From the NCBI RefSeq assembly GCF_041146795.1, contig NC_135174.1:16388878-16452877 (forward strand): a stretch of 64,000 nt of DNA, read 5' to 3'. The DNA comes from Maylandia zebra. Its lineage: Eukaryota; Chordata; Actinopteri; Cichliformes; Cichlidae. The notes under the pieces are model-generated. The model did not search any database, was not told where the DNA came from, and saw only the letters and a list, made by a program, of their open reading frames with translations. The position numbers and the translations under genes were made by a program. This document shows, in pieces, positions 44,346 to 55,885 of the stretch. How positions within the stretch are numbered: position 1 is the first letter of the stretch; each line of letters starts with the position of its first letter.

Positions 44346-44809
44346 GTGGGTACCCTCCCTTTTACATATAAAACATTAGCACTCAAATTAGATGGCAGAG
44401 TCATCTTTTAAACTCTTAGTTTTAGCCTTTTGGATGCTGGAACATTGTTTTGTTTTCATTTTATTCCTGAACCCAAAGTTATTGGTTTCTGACATGGTTA
44501 GCCAGCTGTGTCCATGCACTATGTATGCACACTACAGCCAGAGATACCCATCTATTAGCACTAAGTACCACACAATTAAACGGTAGAATTCCCCTCACCA
44601 TAACTGAGGGGACCTTTTGGACAGACTGTTACATAAAGTGTGATAAAAACTACCTATATCAGCGAGTACCTGTCAAGTTGATTTAATTTAAGTTAGAATA
44701 AAAACCAACGAGTTTGCACAACTGGTGTGAAAGGGCGAATTAGCTACAGAGACCGAAAAACGTTTATATAGTAGGCTGGAAACAAGTTATATTATGTTTA
44801 ATACAGGAG

Positions 44810-44935
44810 TCTATGAGGACTGATTGGCTTGTGGGATTCAGCCTCAAGTGGCCGCCTGAGGAACTGCAGTTGTTCTGCACCATTCAGCCTAATTTTTTCA
44901 GCCCTGGAGGTTTGTGCCCATCTGTACATGTACAC
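44810..44935 (+). repeat. Dispersed repeat fragment
   Basis: GCCTCAAGTGGCCGCCTGAG then GAACTGCAGTTGTTCTGCAC resembles a short block common in teleost genomes. Recognition is by motif only; class and ends unknown. Confidence 0.4.
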
Positions 44936-45677
44936 TTTATCCTGTCAAAGGGGATATTATTGTGAAGTGCGTAAAGCCTTCTTCAGTCATAAGATTGTGA
45001 TTACAATGTGGCAACAAACTCAAGGAATGTCCATACCTGCCACCCATTGCTTCTGTCACGACCAGACATCTCGGAAATTCCACTAACGTATCAAAACCCT
45101 GTCATATGACAATCATCAGGATCCTGGGCTCTCAGTAGTTGTCACTTCACTCGACTCAAAGTTAACAAAAGTTTAATTCGGGACCTTTCCAATTCATAAA
45201 GGTCAGGGACATTGTCTTGAAATCACTGAATTTGATTGACCACTTTTCTGCTAGTGGTTTCCTGTGTGGGTTTTAAGGTCCCAACGTAGCACTGCACTGG
45301 TAGTCTGTTGGTGAGACACATGTCAGCAAGTTGTAGTTGTAGTGACAGTCACCTGGGGGCACTGTCATAAATATGTGGAATAACCGGTTGTCCCGTTAGC
45401 TAAGCCTCTACCACAGAAAAAAAACAAAAACAAAAAACTAGAAGTGATAGTATGAAAATAGAGATAACAATAAAATGAAGCCAGGGTTACAAAAACTGTC
45501 AAAAGAAGTAATTTAACTCTTCTTCCTATTTGTGCTTTGTTGATTTTTGATGTTTTCTTCCACACTTCCTCCTCTTTCCTGATGTCCTTGTTGTTGTTCA
45601 AAACAATGCTTCAGTCATTCAGTGTTTTACCACTGTCAGGCTACGTGAAGTTCTCTTTTTGTAGGACCTGCACACAT

Positions 45678-46330
45678 ACCGTATTGTGCAAAAGCCTTGA
45701 GCCACCCCGTCATTCCCTTATATTTTGCTTGGGAAATAAGAAGTAGGTGCAATGATTTATGGAAACATATGCAAACATAAATGGAAATACAGTAGATAAA
45801 GCAAAACAGAGTGAATCTGAACTCTTAGACAAGTTTTCCTGTAATTTCTTTCAGTAGTCTTCAGGAACAGTTTGCCAGCATTGTAAGGACATTGAAAGTT
45901 CTGCTTTGGATGTCGGCTGCCTCCAAAATTACTATTTTATTCATTTTAAACTGTGTCAACTTTGACATTTTTCACAGATTAAATAAAATAAAAATAAAAC
46001 ATCGATCTTCTTTGAAGTGAAACTAAATACCAAAAGATATAATTTAAAACTCTAAGGTGTTGTGTCTACTCATAGAAGACACAACACTGGTTCATATCTT
46101 GAGTTTTGCCTTTATGCTTGAATGATTCAGAGCAAACAAGAAAAACAGGAAAACATTTCTCTGAAAACATTTCTGTGAAAGGACTGGACCGAAAATAAGT
46201 GAAAAAGCAGTCAATGTCAAGAAGACCTTCAGAAAACCTGGAGAACTATTGCTCAAGATCACTTTAAAAGAATTACAAGACAGAAAGACTCCTCGGAGAA
46301 CTGAAATACAAAGCAATGTGATTTTAGTCG
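45678..46330 (+). repeat. Unclassified repeat family, copy 1
   Basis: It starts CGTATTGTGCAAAAGCCTTG then AGCCACCCC...TTATATTTTGC and includes GCCTTTATGCTTGAATGATT near 46110. The same ordered blocks occur at 49888-50740. It resembles non-autonomous or decayed Tc1-type repeats of fish, but no intact terminus or coding frame is visible. Confidence 0.65.
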
Positions 46331-48912
46331 GTGGTTTCTTTTTTTTTAAATTAATGTGGAAATCTTGGTGTGCTTGTTTTGGTATTTTGCCTTTAGAGTC
46401 TTGTTAAAACAGTCATTGCCCAACTGACAGCTCTAACTTTACAGATTTTATTTTATTTTTTTAAATAAACATCCCTTAATTACTTTTGAGCGAAGCAACA
46501 CTCTATCGGAGGTGCAAACACCAAAAAACAAAAAAAAAAAAATTTTGACAGTGTTCACAAAAATGCAGAACAAGCCTTAATGACAGGTCTTCAACCCATC
46601 TGTCGCTTGCAAACAAGAGGGAAATTTCTCTGATAGCAGAAAAAAAAAGAGAACAAGGAAAGAAATGCGCAGCCACCAAGTAGCAGGGCAATGTCCCACG
46701 GTCTTTGATTCTGCGGGATGATTCCAGGGAACTGGCCCATGGTTAAGAGCCTCGTACACCTTGTTATTGTTTTCTTGTGATGGCAATGATCCAGGAATTG
46801 AGTTTTCTAGAAGAAAACAAAACAAGTCTGTGCAGCAAAAGCCCTCATCCACGGCACACTTCTCCACTAGTGTTGAGTAACAAGATCCCTGCAGGGACAA
46901 TCCATTACCACCCCAAGACTGACAGGAGGTGTTTGGATGAATGATAATACCTCCCAATGCCACTGCAAAACACTTACTTTTGCTTGACAACAATGGAGTC
47001 TCTGTCTCTCTTTGTTTATGGTCTTTGCATGGCTCAAAGAAAAGGCAGGTAATGTGCGGCAGCACTATGCAGATGAGAGAGAGGAACTGTAAATAAAAGC
47101 AGGATGCATTGTTTGCTGGTCTCATAAACCCATATTTTATTCACAATAAAAAACAGAAGAAAAAAAATCACATGTTTAATGTGAGACATTTTTGCTATTT
47201 TACAAAAAAGAAATTTGCTCATTTTGAATTTGATTGCATCAACATGTCTCAAAAAAGTTAGAATTGAGGCAGCAAATGGCTGGACAAGTAATTGGAGCTA
47301 TAAAGAAAATAGCTAGAGGAACACTTTGCAGCTAATTAGGTTAAATAGCAACAGGCCAGTAAAATCCTATATCAGACATACCTGGTAAACCTGGCAAAAC
47401 ATAGGACTCAAAATCAAAAAGTACCCCCCCCAAAAAGTACATTTTATCAATATAAACATTTGATGTGTTTCCTATGTTCTATGGTAAATAAGATATGGGT
47501 TCATGGGATTTGAAAAGCATTTTGCTTTTATTTAGATTCTGCTAAGCATTTCAACCTTTTCAGTGTTGGGTTTATTCCCACAGAGAAACAGGCCCCATTA
47601 CAACAGCGATTAAGAGCAATGCTTTAACATGTGCCATCCTGTTCTGCGCCTGACACACAGCACATAGTACATCTTATCAAGGCATCAGGGTTTTTTTTTC
47701 CCCTGAGTTGCTCAACACCAGCTGGCTCATGATGGTCCTGGGAAGCCTGTTGTGACACAAGCCACTGAAATGCCTTACAATGGGAAAATTACAGTCAAGC
47801 CTTAAACACAGTACCCCTGGGATTCTAAAAAAAAAAAAAAAAACTTTAGTTCTATTCATAATTTCAGAAAAAAATAACAGCGACTCTTGAAATCATACAT
47901 CAAACCCTTTTTGACAGATGAAAAACATGTGAATAGAATGTAATCAACTCTAAGGTCACCTTTCCATTAAAAACCAAAAAAAGGACAACATTTTGAATTT
48001 AAATATGCTTCGTGGCATGTGACAAGAACCAGACCCAATCATATGATCAAAAAAAGAAAAACATACTTCAAAGACAATCATACACACCTCCCCAGCAGTC
48101 TGCCAGTATTTGCACAGCCATGGTAGTCTGACACAGATAAACACGACTCTGGCTCCAAACTATTATGTGCCAGCTGGAGTGACATTACTGTAACAGCAGT
48201 GGGCCCTGAAGCCTTTTCATTTTTATCGCTCTCTCTCTGTCTTTTTTTTATCACTTTGTTTTCACAGGTGGTTTTGCAGAACAGGCCTCAAATGTTCACT
48301 CACTGCGCCCAGGGTTAGTTCCCCTCTGTGGAGAGTGAGCTCAACAACTCTCTGCTGACTAATTTGCCGAAACCTAAGTAAAAGAGTGAGGGGACGCATA
48401 AAACCAGCTAACTTTAACATGCAATTTGACATGTCACACTTGAACTGCCTTAAGGGGGGGAACCTATAGATGGAAAGGAGCGTTTGGAGTCGTTTTGCTC
48501 AATGAATACAGTTAAAGGGAACAAGCCGGTAGTAGGCGTATTCAAGTGCAATATTAACCAGAAAGATTTAAACTGGTGTTATAAAAAGCAACATTTTACT
48601 CACACTGAGTAAAATACGAAGCTAAATATGAAAAAGGCGATGACAGCCGATTTACAATGAGTGTTTCGACCCAATGCATGCATCATATCCTTGTGCGCAA
48701 CATTTTTTTTCCATATACAAAAATGCACGACTATCAGAGATGAGCATTTCCTCAAACAGCCATTAAATGCTTCAAATTGTTCACAGGAAGTACACAGTTT
48801 GTGCTAATGCCTTCAAACATCCAGCGTGACAGCACCGGAGTTAGTTACGCCATAACAACACGGTCATTACAAAAAAGGGGGGGAAAAATAACCCCCTAAC
48901 TTGTAAACATAC

Positions 48913-49320
48913 CTGCGACCCACCATGGAGGTCTCCTTACGCGCCAGCAAACAACCACATACACGTCGAGATATTAGAGACCCTCTGTGATACAGCTGTT
49001 CAAACACTCGCTCTGTTTTGGAAAGTTTGGTGGCAGCACTAACGTTAACCTGAGCACGTAGTTCAAGCCGTCAGATAGCGTTTCACCGGCAAGAGCGAGT
49101 CCTGCACGACAGACGGCATGAAAGCAAAGTGAGCAATGAGTCAGCACTTGCCTTCTTCAGAAGACAGATAGGCTCTCCATACCACCCTTCACCGAAACTG
49201 AGGGGTCAGCACGGCGGAGTCCTGCCTGGTCAGTATGCAGAGAGAGAAAAAGCTGTGATAGCGGCTACTGGAAGCAGGTCGAGTGGCTTCAAACTTAAAA
49301 TGCTATCTCTTCTCTGATTG
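48913..49320 (-). other. svil: Putative svil 5' non-coding exon
   Basis: On minus, GGGTCGCAG/GTATGT is a strong donor in the only locally GC-richer stretch upstream of svil, with a CCAAT box just beyond its 5' side. Splicing to the acceptor at 32674 would give a 5' UTR containing ATGGTGGGTCGCAGC, a 12-codon upstream ORF ending at TGA in the next exon. The 5' boundary is not determined. Confidence 0.5.
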
Positions 49321-49326
49321 GTTGGA
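49316..49326 (-). promoter_or_regulatory. CCAAT box of the putative svil promoter
   Basis: Minus strand reads CCAACCAATC upstream of the proposed exon. The surroundings hold several CpGs (CGGCGGTGCGTTCGCGTC on plus at about 49333). No TATA box in the expected position. Suggestive only. Confidence 0.4.
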
Positions 49327-49887
49327 ACCAAACGGCGGTGCGTTCGCGTCTTTCCAGTAAACGCCCCTTTTCCTAGCTGTAATGTATAAATTATGACTGT
49401 GTGTGTGTCTGTGTGTGTACAGTAAGAAAATAAAAGTAATTATATACCAAGAAGTTAAATTTAGTAAATGCCAAAAGCTTTACATGACTACATTATGTGT
49501 ATTCCTTATTGGGGCATTTCTTGTTTGTGCTGCTTGATACACCGCATTGTACCGCACTGATTAAAATAAAAACAATAATTGAGCCAGTGGCAAAGTCTAT
49601 GATCTGTTAGTGAGGGACTGAAAGCTTTAACACTATTTATCGATCCATAAACTAAAAAATGGGGTGGGGTGGGGGGTATACAAACCCAACACTTTAAAAA
49701 CACACTCTCCCCTCTTTCTCTTTGCGTGTCACTGTCGCTGCTTCTTATATGTTACAGATTTTGTTACACATGCAACCACATAATGCAAAGCAGGTGAGTT
49801 CTATATCTGGCACTCTGGTTGCTCATTAAGCGAAGGCCCGCTTTGATATCTTGCAGCGCACCCTGGTGTTCATTGAAAGGCACTGTA

Positions 49888-50740
49888 GGTACAGCATTGT
49901 GAAATAGTCATGAACCAACCCTTCATTTCTTTATATTTTGCAAGGAAAATGAGAAATAGGTGCAAAAACATGTGCAAATACACATCGTAATACAGCATCT
50001 AAGGCAAGAACTTAGTTTGAAAACTCTTAAGAGCTTGAAAATCAGAATTTGGAATGAACACCTTTATTCTAACCACACACTGAACTATCATAGGCAACTT
50101 TTCATTTGGATTGAGCACGTAAGACCTTTTGCCCCTGATTTTCAGTGCAGTTATCGTGTAATGTGCCATATCTGAGCTTTTTCTTCCTGTTTCTCTTTCT
50201 TAAGACTGGCTTCTTGACAGCCACCCTTCCACTGAGACTGAACAGCTGCAGAGCCAGATGCATCTCTCAGGTCCTGTGTCAGGTCTTTCCTGGATTTTTC
50301 CCCTCTTTCTTAAGGAAATGTAGGTTTATAAGGCCTGCAGTTTCTTCCTTTGTCCTCCATTTGTCTGGTTTATGCCAAGTTTACAGCTAACAGCGCTTTG
50401 ACCTTGTTGGTGCAAAAATTGGCATTTTTCATAGATTCAACTAAAGAACTGGGAACAAATTATGTGTTTTGCAACAGGCTCCTAGTAGCAAAGTGCTTGA
50501 AGACACAATTTAAAATAAGGTATTTGCTAAGTTGTTTAGTGCAGACACAACTGTGGTTTGTCCCTTGAGTTAGGTATGTCTTTATGCTTAAATGATTCAT
50601 AGGTTGGAGTTACGAGGCTTAACAAACAAACAGAAAGCAAGAACAAAAAATCCAGTTTCTTCATTCAAGGCCACCTGAGCAGTAGTTCTCAAGTAAAGGC
50701 AGAAAATATTTTAAAAAATGAGGGAATGCTTAAAACCTAT
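49888..50740 (+). repeat. Unclassified repeat family, copy 2
   Basis: Shares with copy 1 (45678) the opening GTACAGCATTGTGAAATAGT, the TTTATATTTTGCAAGGAAAA block, and TGTCTTTATGCTTAAATGAT near 50578. Same orientation, so the two form direct repeats flanking the putative svil first exon. Middle sections are divergent. Confidence 0.65.
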
Positions 50741-51179
50741 GTACAATGAACAGCTTTTACACTGTACTGCATTCAGGAGAGAAAGTAAAACAAAAATTTA
50801 ATATGTGTAATTTGTCTTTTTTTCATCAAACATAACAAACAGGTTACAAACAGGTTATTCTGAAGCAATACGGTCAGCTCTTGATTTCCAGAATGTCTAA
50901 GATGTAGAAAAAAACTAAACTTCCTGCTGGGTGATAGATACAGATTTATAGATTGTGAGAGCATTGTTCACTTTACAGCATTTACCTTTGGCTTCTTTGC
51001 TGACTGTTAGCCCTACAGAGAAACCCCCCCAGAAATGCTCATTAATGTTTCACTTTCACACTTCTGGAACAAATCATGCCTAGTTGAGATTTAACTTGAA
51101 TGGCTTCATTCCTGTCATGGTGTACTTGGAAACTAAAAGGGAATAGCAAGAGCAGATAAGAAGACAGACTGGTTTGTGT

Positions 51180-51480
51180 ACGTGCGTGTGTGTGTACTGT
51201 GTTTACATATCTTTGTGGGGACCAAAAATTGGAAATTTACTGTACTTGTCGGGACCAACATCCCTTATGGGGCCAAAGTCCACGTCCCCATGAGTTTGAA
51301 AGTATTTTTGAGACTCAAAATGTGGTTTTAGTGTCAGTGTTACAAATAGGTTATGGTTAGGGTAAGGATTAGGGTCAGGCATTCATTTTTTATGGTTAGG
51401 GTGTTAGGGTAAGTGGCTAGGGATATCATTATGTTAATTAGATGTCCCCAGAAAGATATGAAAACACAACTGTGTGTGTG
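51180..51480 (+). repeat. Dispersed teleost repeat with TTAGGG-like core
   Basis: Outer parts TTTGTGGGGACCAAAAATTG and GATGTCCCCAGAAAGATATG surround several TTAGGG-like words. It is bordered on both sides by TGTG stretches. This is a common teleost repeat and is not telomeric DNA. Confidence 0.65.
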
Positions 51481-51631
51481 TGTGAGTGTGACTCTAATGC
51501 CTTTGTCTTCCAATCATGTTTTTGTGCTGGTTGCACTCTAACAAGAGTCATGCCATCACAGGTTATATGAGTCTCCTCTATTAGTCAGAGGCTAATAGAC
51601 TAATACAGCGACATGCCCTTCTGCGAGTGTG

Positions 51632-51637
<6 letters not shown>

Positions 51638-51699
<62 letters not shown>
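51638..51699. repeat. (CA)n microsatellite with GC lead-in
   Basis: About 31 CA units preceded by GCGCGCGC. Confidence 0.97.
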
Positions 51700-51703
<4 letters not shown>

Positions 51704-52419
51704 TTAGGATGTGCAGGGTCTATCTACTGAACAGCACAAATTCTCCTTTACGTCAAAAACAATTTGTCCCTGTTACTAAAAAACTGGACCCAATGAATAA
51801 CTGCCATAAAAATCAGAAATGCATCTGGAAATTTAATTCAGCCTTTATTCCTCTTCTTGATTTTTTGAAAACATGTGTTTTGCAGTTTTCCCCCCCGAAA
51901 CCCCAAATTCCCCTTTGCTGATACTGATGCAGTTTGACGTCCAGTCTCCTGAAAGTCCTTTCACTCGCTTCACCGCTCTGCCACTCTGCCCTCGTCCAGT
52001 AGCAGGTCAGTTTGGGAACACAAGGCCAACCTGTGAAGCACACGTCCATTATATGAATTACTGATGAGCAACAGTTATCAAGGACAGGAGACACCTACAC
52101 TGAACCTCACAGGGTGGACTCGCAAACATTTTTAAGCAGTTTCTGACATTGCCATTTTATTTATTTACTTTTTATACCTGACAAGACAAAACGGGTGAAA
52201 AAACGGTAACGCTGTCAACTCATAATGTAGCAACTTGTCAAACACAAAGTATTCACATCCAGAATCATTTATTGTCTATTTTAATCTAAATGGGATTATA
52301 CTTTATAAAGTAAACATCATGTTATAATAAACCTGTCTTGAAAGTTGATTTGAGGCCATGAACTAATTCAAAAAGTATACAACAAGGTGTTAAATCAAGT
52401 GAGACGTAGCATCATTTTC

Positions 52420-52680
52420 TCGTTGTCCTCACTATAATCTTAGTCGTCTAAAAAATGTGCATTTAAGGCATTTGCAAGCACTGGAATCCATTGGGTCCTG
52501 TTAAAAACGATGTATACCCAATGATTAAATAGCATGTGGAACAACTTTGAGCAGCAATAACCTGCAGTAGTGGTTTTCTCCACATCACCGTGGAGGACTT
52601 CTGTCCCACTTTTCTTTACAGTTGATGCACTGAACCCACAATCTGACCCAAAGCAAAACTCATCAGTGCTTTGACCCAAG
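52420..52680. repeat. Transposon-derived fragment at the NMT 3' end
   Basis: GAGCAGCAATAACCTGCAGT then CACCGTGGAGGACTTCTGTC and CCCACTTTTCTTTACAG follow a frequent teleost DNA-transposon segment. The open frame at 52440-52679 on minus belongs to it and not to NMT. It directly adjoins the NMT stop codon. Confidence 0.55.
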
Positions 52681-52681
52681 A

Positions 52682-52909
52682 TTAGACAATAAAGTGGTGG
52701 ACCATTGCATGTAAATGTAAAAAATGACAGTAATGGCTCTTAACTGATTGCAACATTAATGCACTGAATACCTTGTCTGGGCTCATATTAGGACACATCC
52801 AGTTGTACAAGTAGTAATGAACACTCTGGTCAATGACACTGAACTTGAGCTTCTCCAGGAAACTCTTGTTGTCCATCACATCGATGGCAGAGAAGACGTC
52901 ACAACCTTT
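52682..52909 (-). CDS. nmt2-like: nmt exon 11, C-terminus and stop
   Basis: Residues 407-481. [20 protein letters not shown] then [20 protein letters not shown] matches human [40 protein letters not shown], except for the lost glycines of the KFGxGDG motif. After PDK (452) the human proteins end in VGLVLQ; here translation continues through VFSALMLQ for 21 more residues. GTATTC after AAG is a possible weak donor, in which case the end is elsewhere. Confidence 0.85.
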   Translation of the reverse strand, partial: KGCDVFSAIDVMDNKSFLEKLKFSVIDQSVHYYLYNWMCPNMSPDKVFSALMLQSVKSHYCHFLHLHAMVHHFIV

Positions 52910-55792
52910 CTGTTAGCGAGGGGATGAAAAACAATAACGTCACCATTATATGCACAAAATCAATTATACACAGCTTCATAGCTTACAGCATATGAAGTGG
53001 AGTGACACATAATGGCACATAATTCAGTTTTTAGATGATAAATGGTTATATAAAGTGGTCATAGGTGTGAATGGGAGTGTGAATTGTTAGCCCTGCAACA
53101 CACTAGCAACCTATCTAGGCATTACTCCACCTTTTGCCCTACGACAGCTGGGATAGGCTCCAGCCACCACCCAACCAGAGACCAGAGACTAGGGTAACGA
53201 ATATGAGGATGTACTTTGGCCTCTGTAAAGGATCCCTGGCTCCCATGCTTTATATGAACTAAGGTTTTACAGTGACACACTCACAGACTTTGCCAGGACC
53301 AGGGTGTCCTCCATTAGGTCGACCAGCTTCGTTCTAGTAGAGACAACATAAAGGAGGCGAGCTCCTCTGAGGCTTGTGTGGACCGGGTGATTCAGCACTC
53401 TCGAGGAGAAGCTATAGAAACTCACTATATCTGTCAGGGCACCATTATCACCCTGTGTGGGAGGAGAGGAGGCAAATACATTTTTAATGACTACAGCATA
53501 ATATCATTTTAAATTCCCCCCAAAAAAGAACCCCAGCGAAAAAACTTTTTTTTCTTCTTCGATATAATTTAAAGTAGAGATACAGTGAGGTCAGACCTCG
53601 ACCACATAGGTGTCGATCACATTCTCCCTCGGCAGCAACAGATGCTCTACATCTTGCAGGGATAAGATGGGGCTGAGGTGAAACTTGCAGAAGTTTGTCT
53701 GGAGTAGTGAATGTATCCCCGGGATATCTTCTCTGGTCATAGGGCGCAGACCTTGCACTTTTGTCACCTTGGAAATAATTCGAGCAAAGTGAATGAAAAC
53801 AGGAGAAATGCTTTCGAGAAGTGCTGCAGTAGCAACATGCAGCAGTAAACTTCTGTCTCTAGATGGCGGCACAGACTAACCTCAGGTAAGCGGTTGAACT
53901 TCAGAGCTCTCTGCAGGTTCATGCTCTGTCTCAGTGCTGGGTGGTTGACCTCCATCAGCTTACGAGGATTAAGTGGGCGATGCCAAAGTCTAAAAGGATT
54001 TATTTGACAGAGACGTTCCTTCATAAATAAAACACGAAATGTAACCTAAGTGAAGCATACACAAACACCTAAATGTATAATTAGTTATTGTAGATAAAGG
54101 CGGAAGAGTCTGGCATCCATGGCAACGTGACAAAAACGTGCTGATTTTATTCCCTTTTGCACCGTGCCTTTAAATTGTGACTCAACTACGTGTGGCAGCT
54201 ACTACCTGCAGGAGCTTATTGGTGTGGGCAGTACTATGCCAGTGGTGTAGACAGCCTGGCAGAGCCCCTGCTGGTTGACCCGTCTGGCGAGCTCTCGGAT
54301 CAGCACTGGAGTCATTCGCTTGAGGCGGAGCTTCTTATGAACACACAGGAATTTGACCTGTACCACCCGCCTCTCCCTGCAGAAACATTTTGAGTCCCAG
54401 CTTTGAGATGTTCACGAGGAAATTGCCACGGTTACGTGCTCTGAATGCGGACATCACTCATCAGACTTCACACAAACACACATCTTTGCATATATTTATG
54501 AGCTACTCACATCTCATAAATGCGAACATCTGCAGGAACAGCAGCGATGAAGCCGACTAACTTCTTATTGGCGTCTACTCTCACACCGCAGTGCCAGTGA
54601 GCCACCCAGTTAGGAGGCTGTAGAGCCCTTAAGGGAAAACAAATAATGCTGTTTGCAGCACAACACTCATTTCATATAGACATAGTTCACAACACCCTGA
54701 AAAAAAAAGAAAGAACTCAGCATGATGTGAATTCAGAGGCTGAATGAATGCAGCAGTTTTTTCAACCTCAGGGCCAAACACTTGTGCCAATTCCTGGAAA
54801 GATAGCGCTAATTATTCATTTCAAAGTAAATGTTATTATATTTAGTAGCCCCGAAGGTACTGCTTTATGGAGATCACTGCCAAAAAAAAACCCAAACAAA
54901 AAAACCAAAACAGCAGTGACGACATTAAAGCAGAGGCTTGTTAAAGATATGATGTGTTAGGTCAGGTTGGGGAAAAAATGTCCTTTAAAGACATTTAGTG
55001 TTTTAATTCGGTGTAATGCAGAGGCTGAAAGCAAAGCACTGTGATTACACAGAGCAGAGTCCAGCTGTGAATCTGTAAAAATCTATGAAGTATGCCTGAG
55101 CCGTATGTGTGTGTATGTCTGTGTGTTTCTCTATTAGATAAGAGGTTTTAAAAGGTATTAATGCTAAAAAGTAGACATCAAAAGGCACTACATCTTTTCG
55201 GAGCTTACCACTGCAGATATTCCAGAGAGAAGTCAAATCTGGTCGTGTTATCATCTTCTTCCATGTAGTTCTCATTTAGCAGACTGCATAGTTCTCTCAA
55301 CTGAAATGATGGAAAACCGCTGAATTGGATTCATTTTATTTTAAATAGCATTTGATTTTTCTGAGCCATACACTAAGAAGTTGGTCCTTTACTTCTGAAA
55401 TGCTAGCAAAAGACTGCCATATATTTTCTGTTATTGCATACAACAACCTACAATAAATAACTTACCACTGGAGGGCTGCTCGGGTCCAGAGTGTCCCAGG
55501 AGAAGCCCTGAGGTAGTGAGTAGGGCTCCTTCCGGATACTTGCCTCACCCTCTACTATTGGGCCATGAGTTGTAATGCTGTCACCTGAGGGCAGAGAAAT
55601 AGACATGACTGCATCGAATGACATTCAGATAACACTATTCTCAGTACAAGTGAATGAAGGAGTGATGTACAAATGCACTTTTTATACTATCTACTATAAA
55701 CTTACAATATATTCTCAAAAGGTCAACACAAAGTCAGTGTTTCAGGACTTCTTATCATATGTAAAAGCAAAAGGAAGGTCAGCTGAGCATAA

Positions 55793-55885
<93 letters not shown>

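Noticed and set aside
46577..47125. 182-codon minus-strand ORF
   Set aside because: No recognisable family and no splice signals placing it in svil; AT-rich chance frame.
51355..51420. Interstitial telomere repeat
   Set aside because: The TTAGGG words are scattered within a known type of dispersed teleost repeat, not a tandem array.
52440..52679. Terminal exon of the NMT gene
   Set aside because: The frame follows a transposon-derived segment and gives no GLVLQ-like end.
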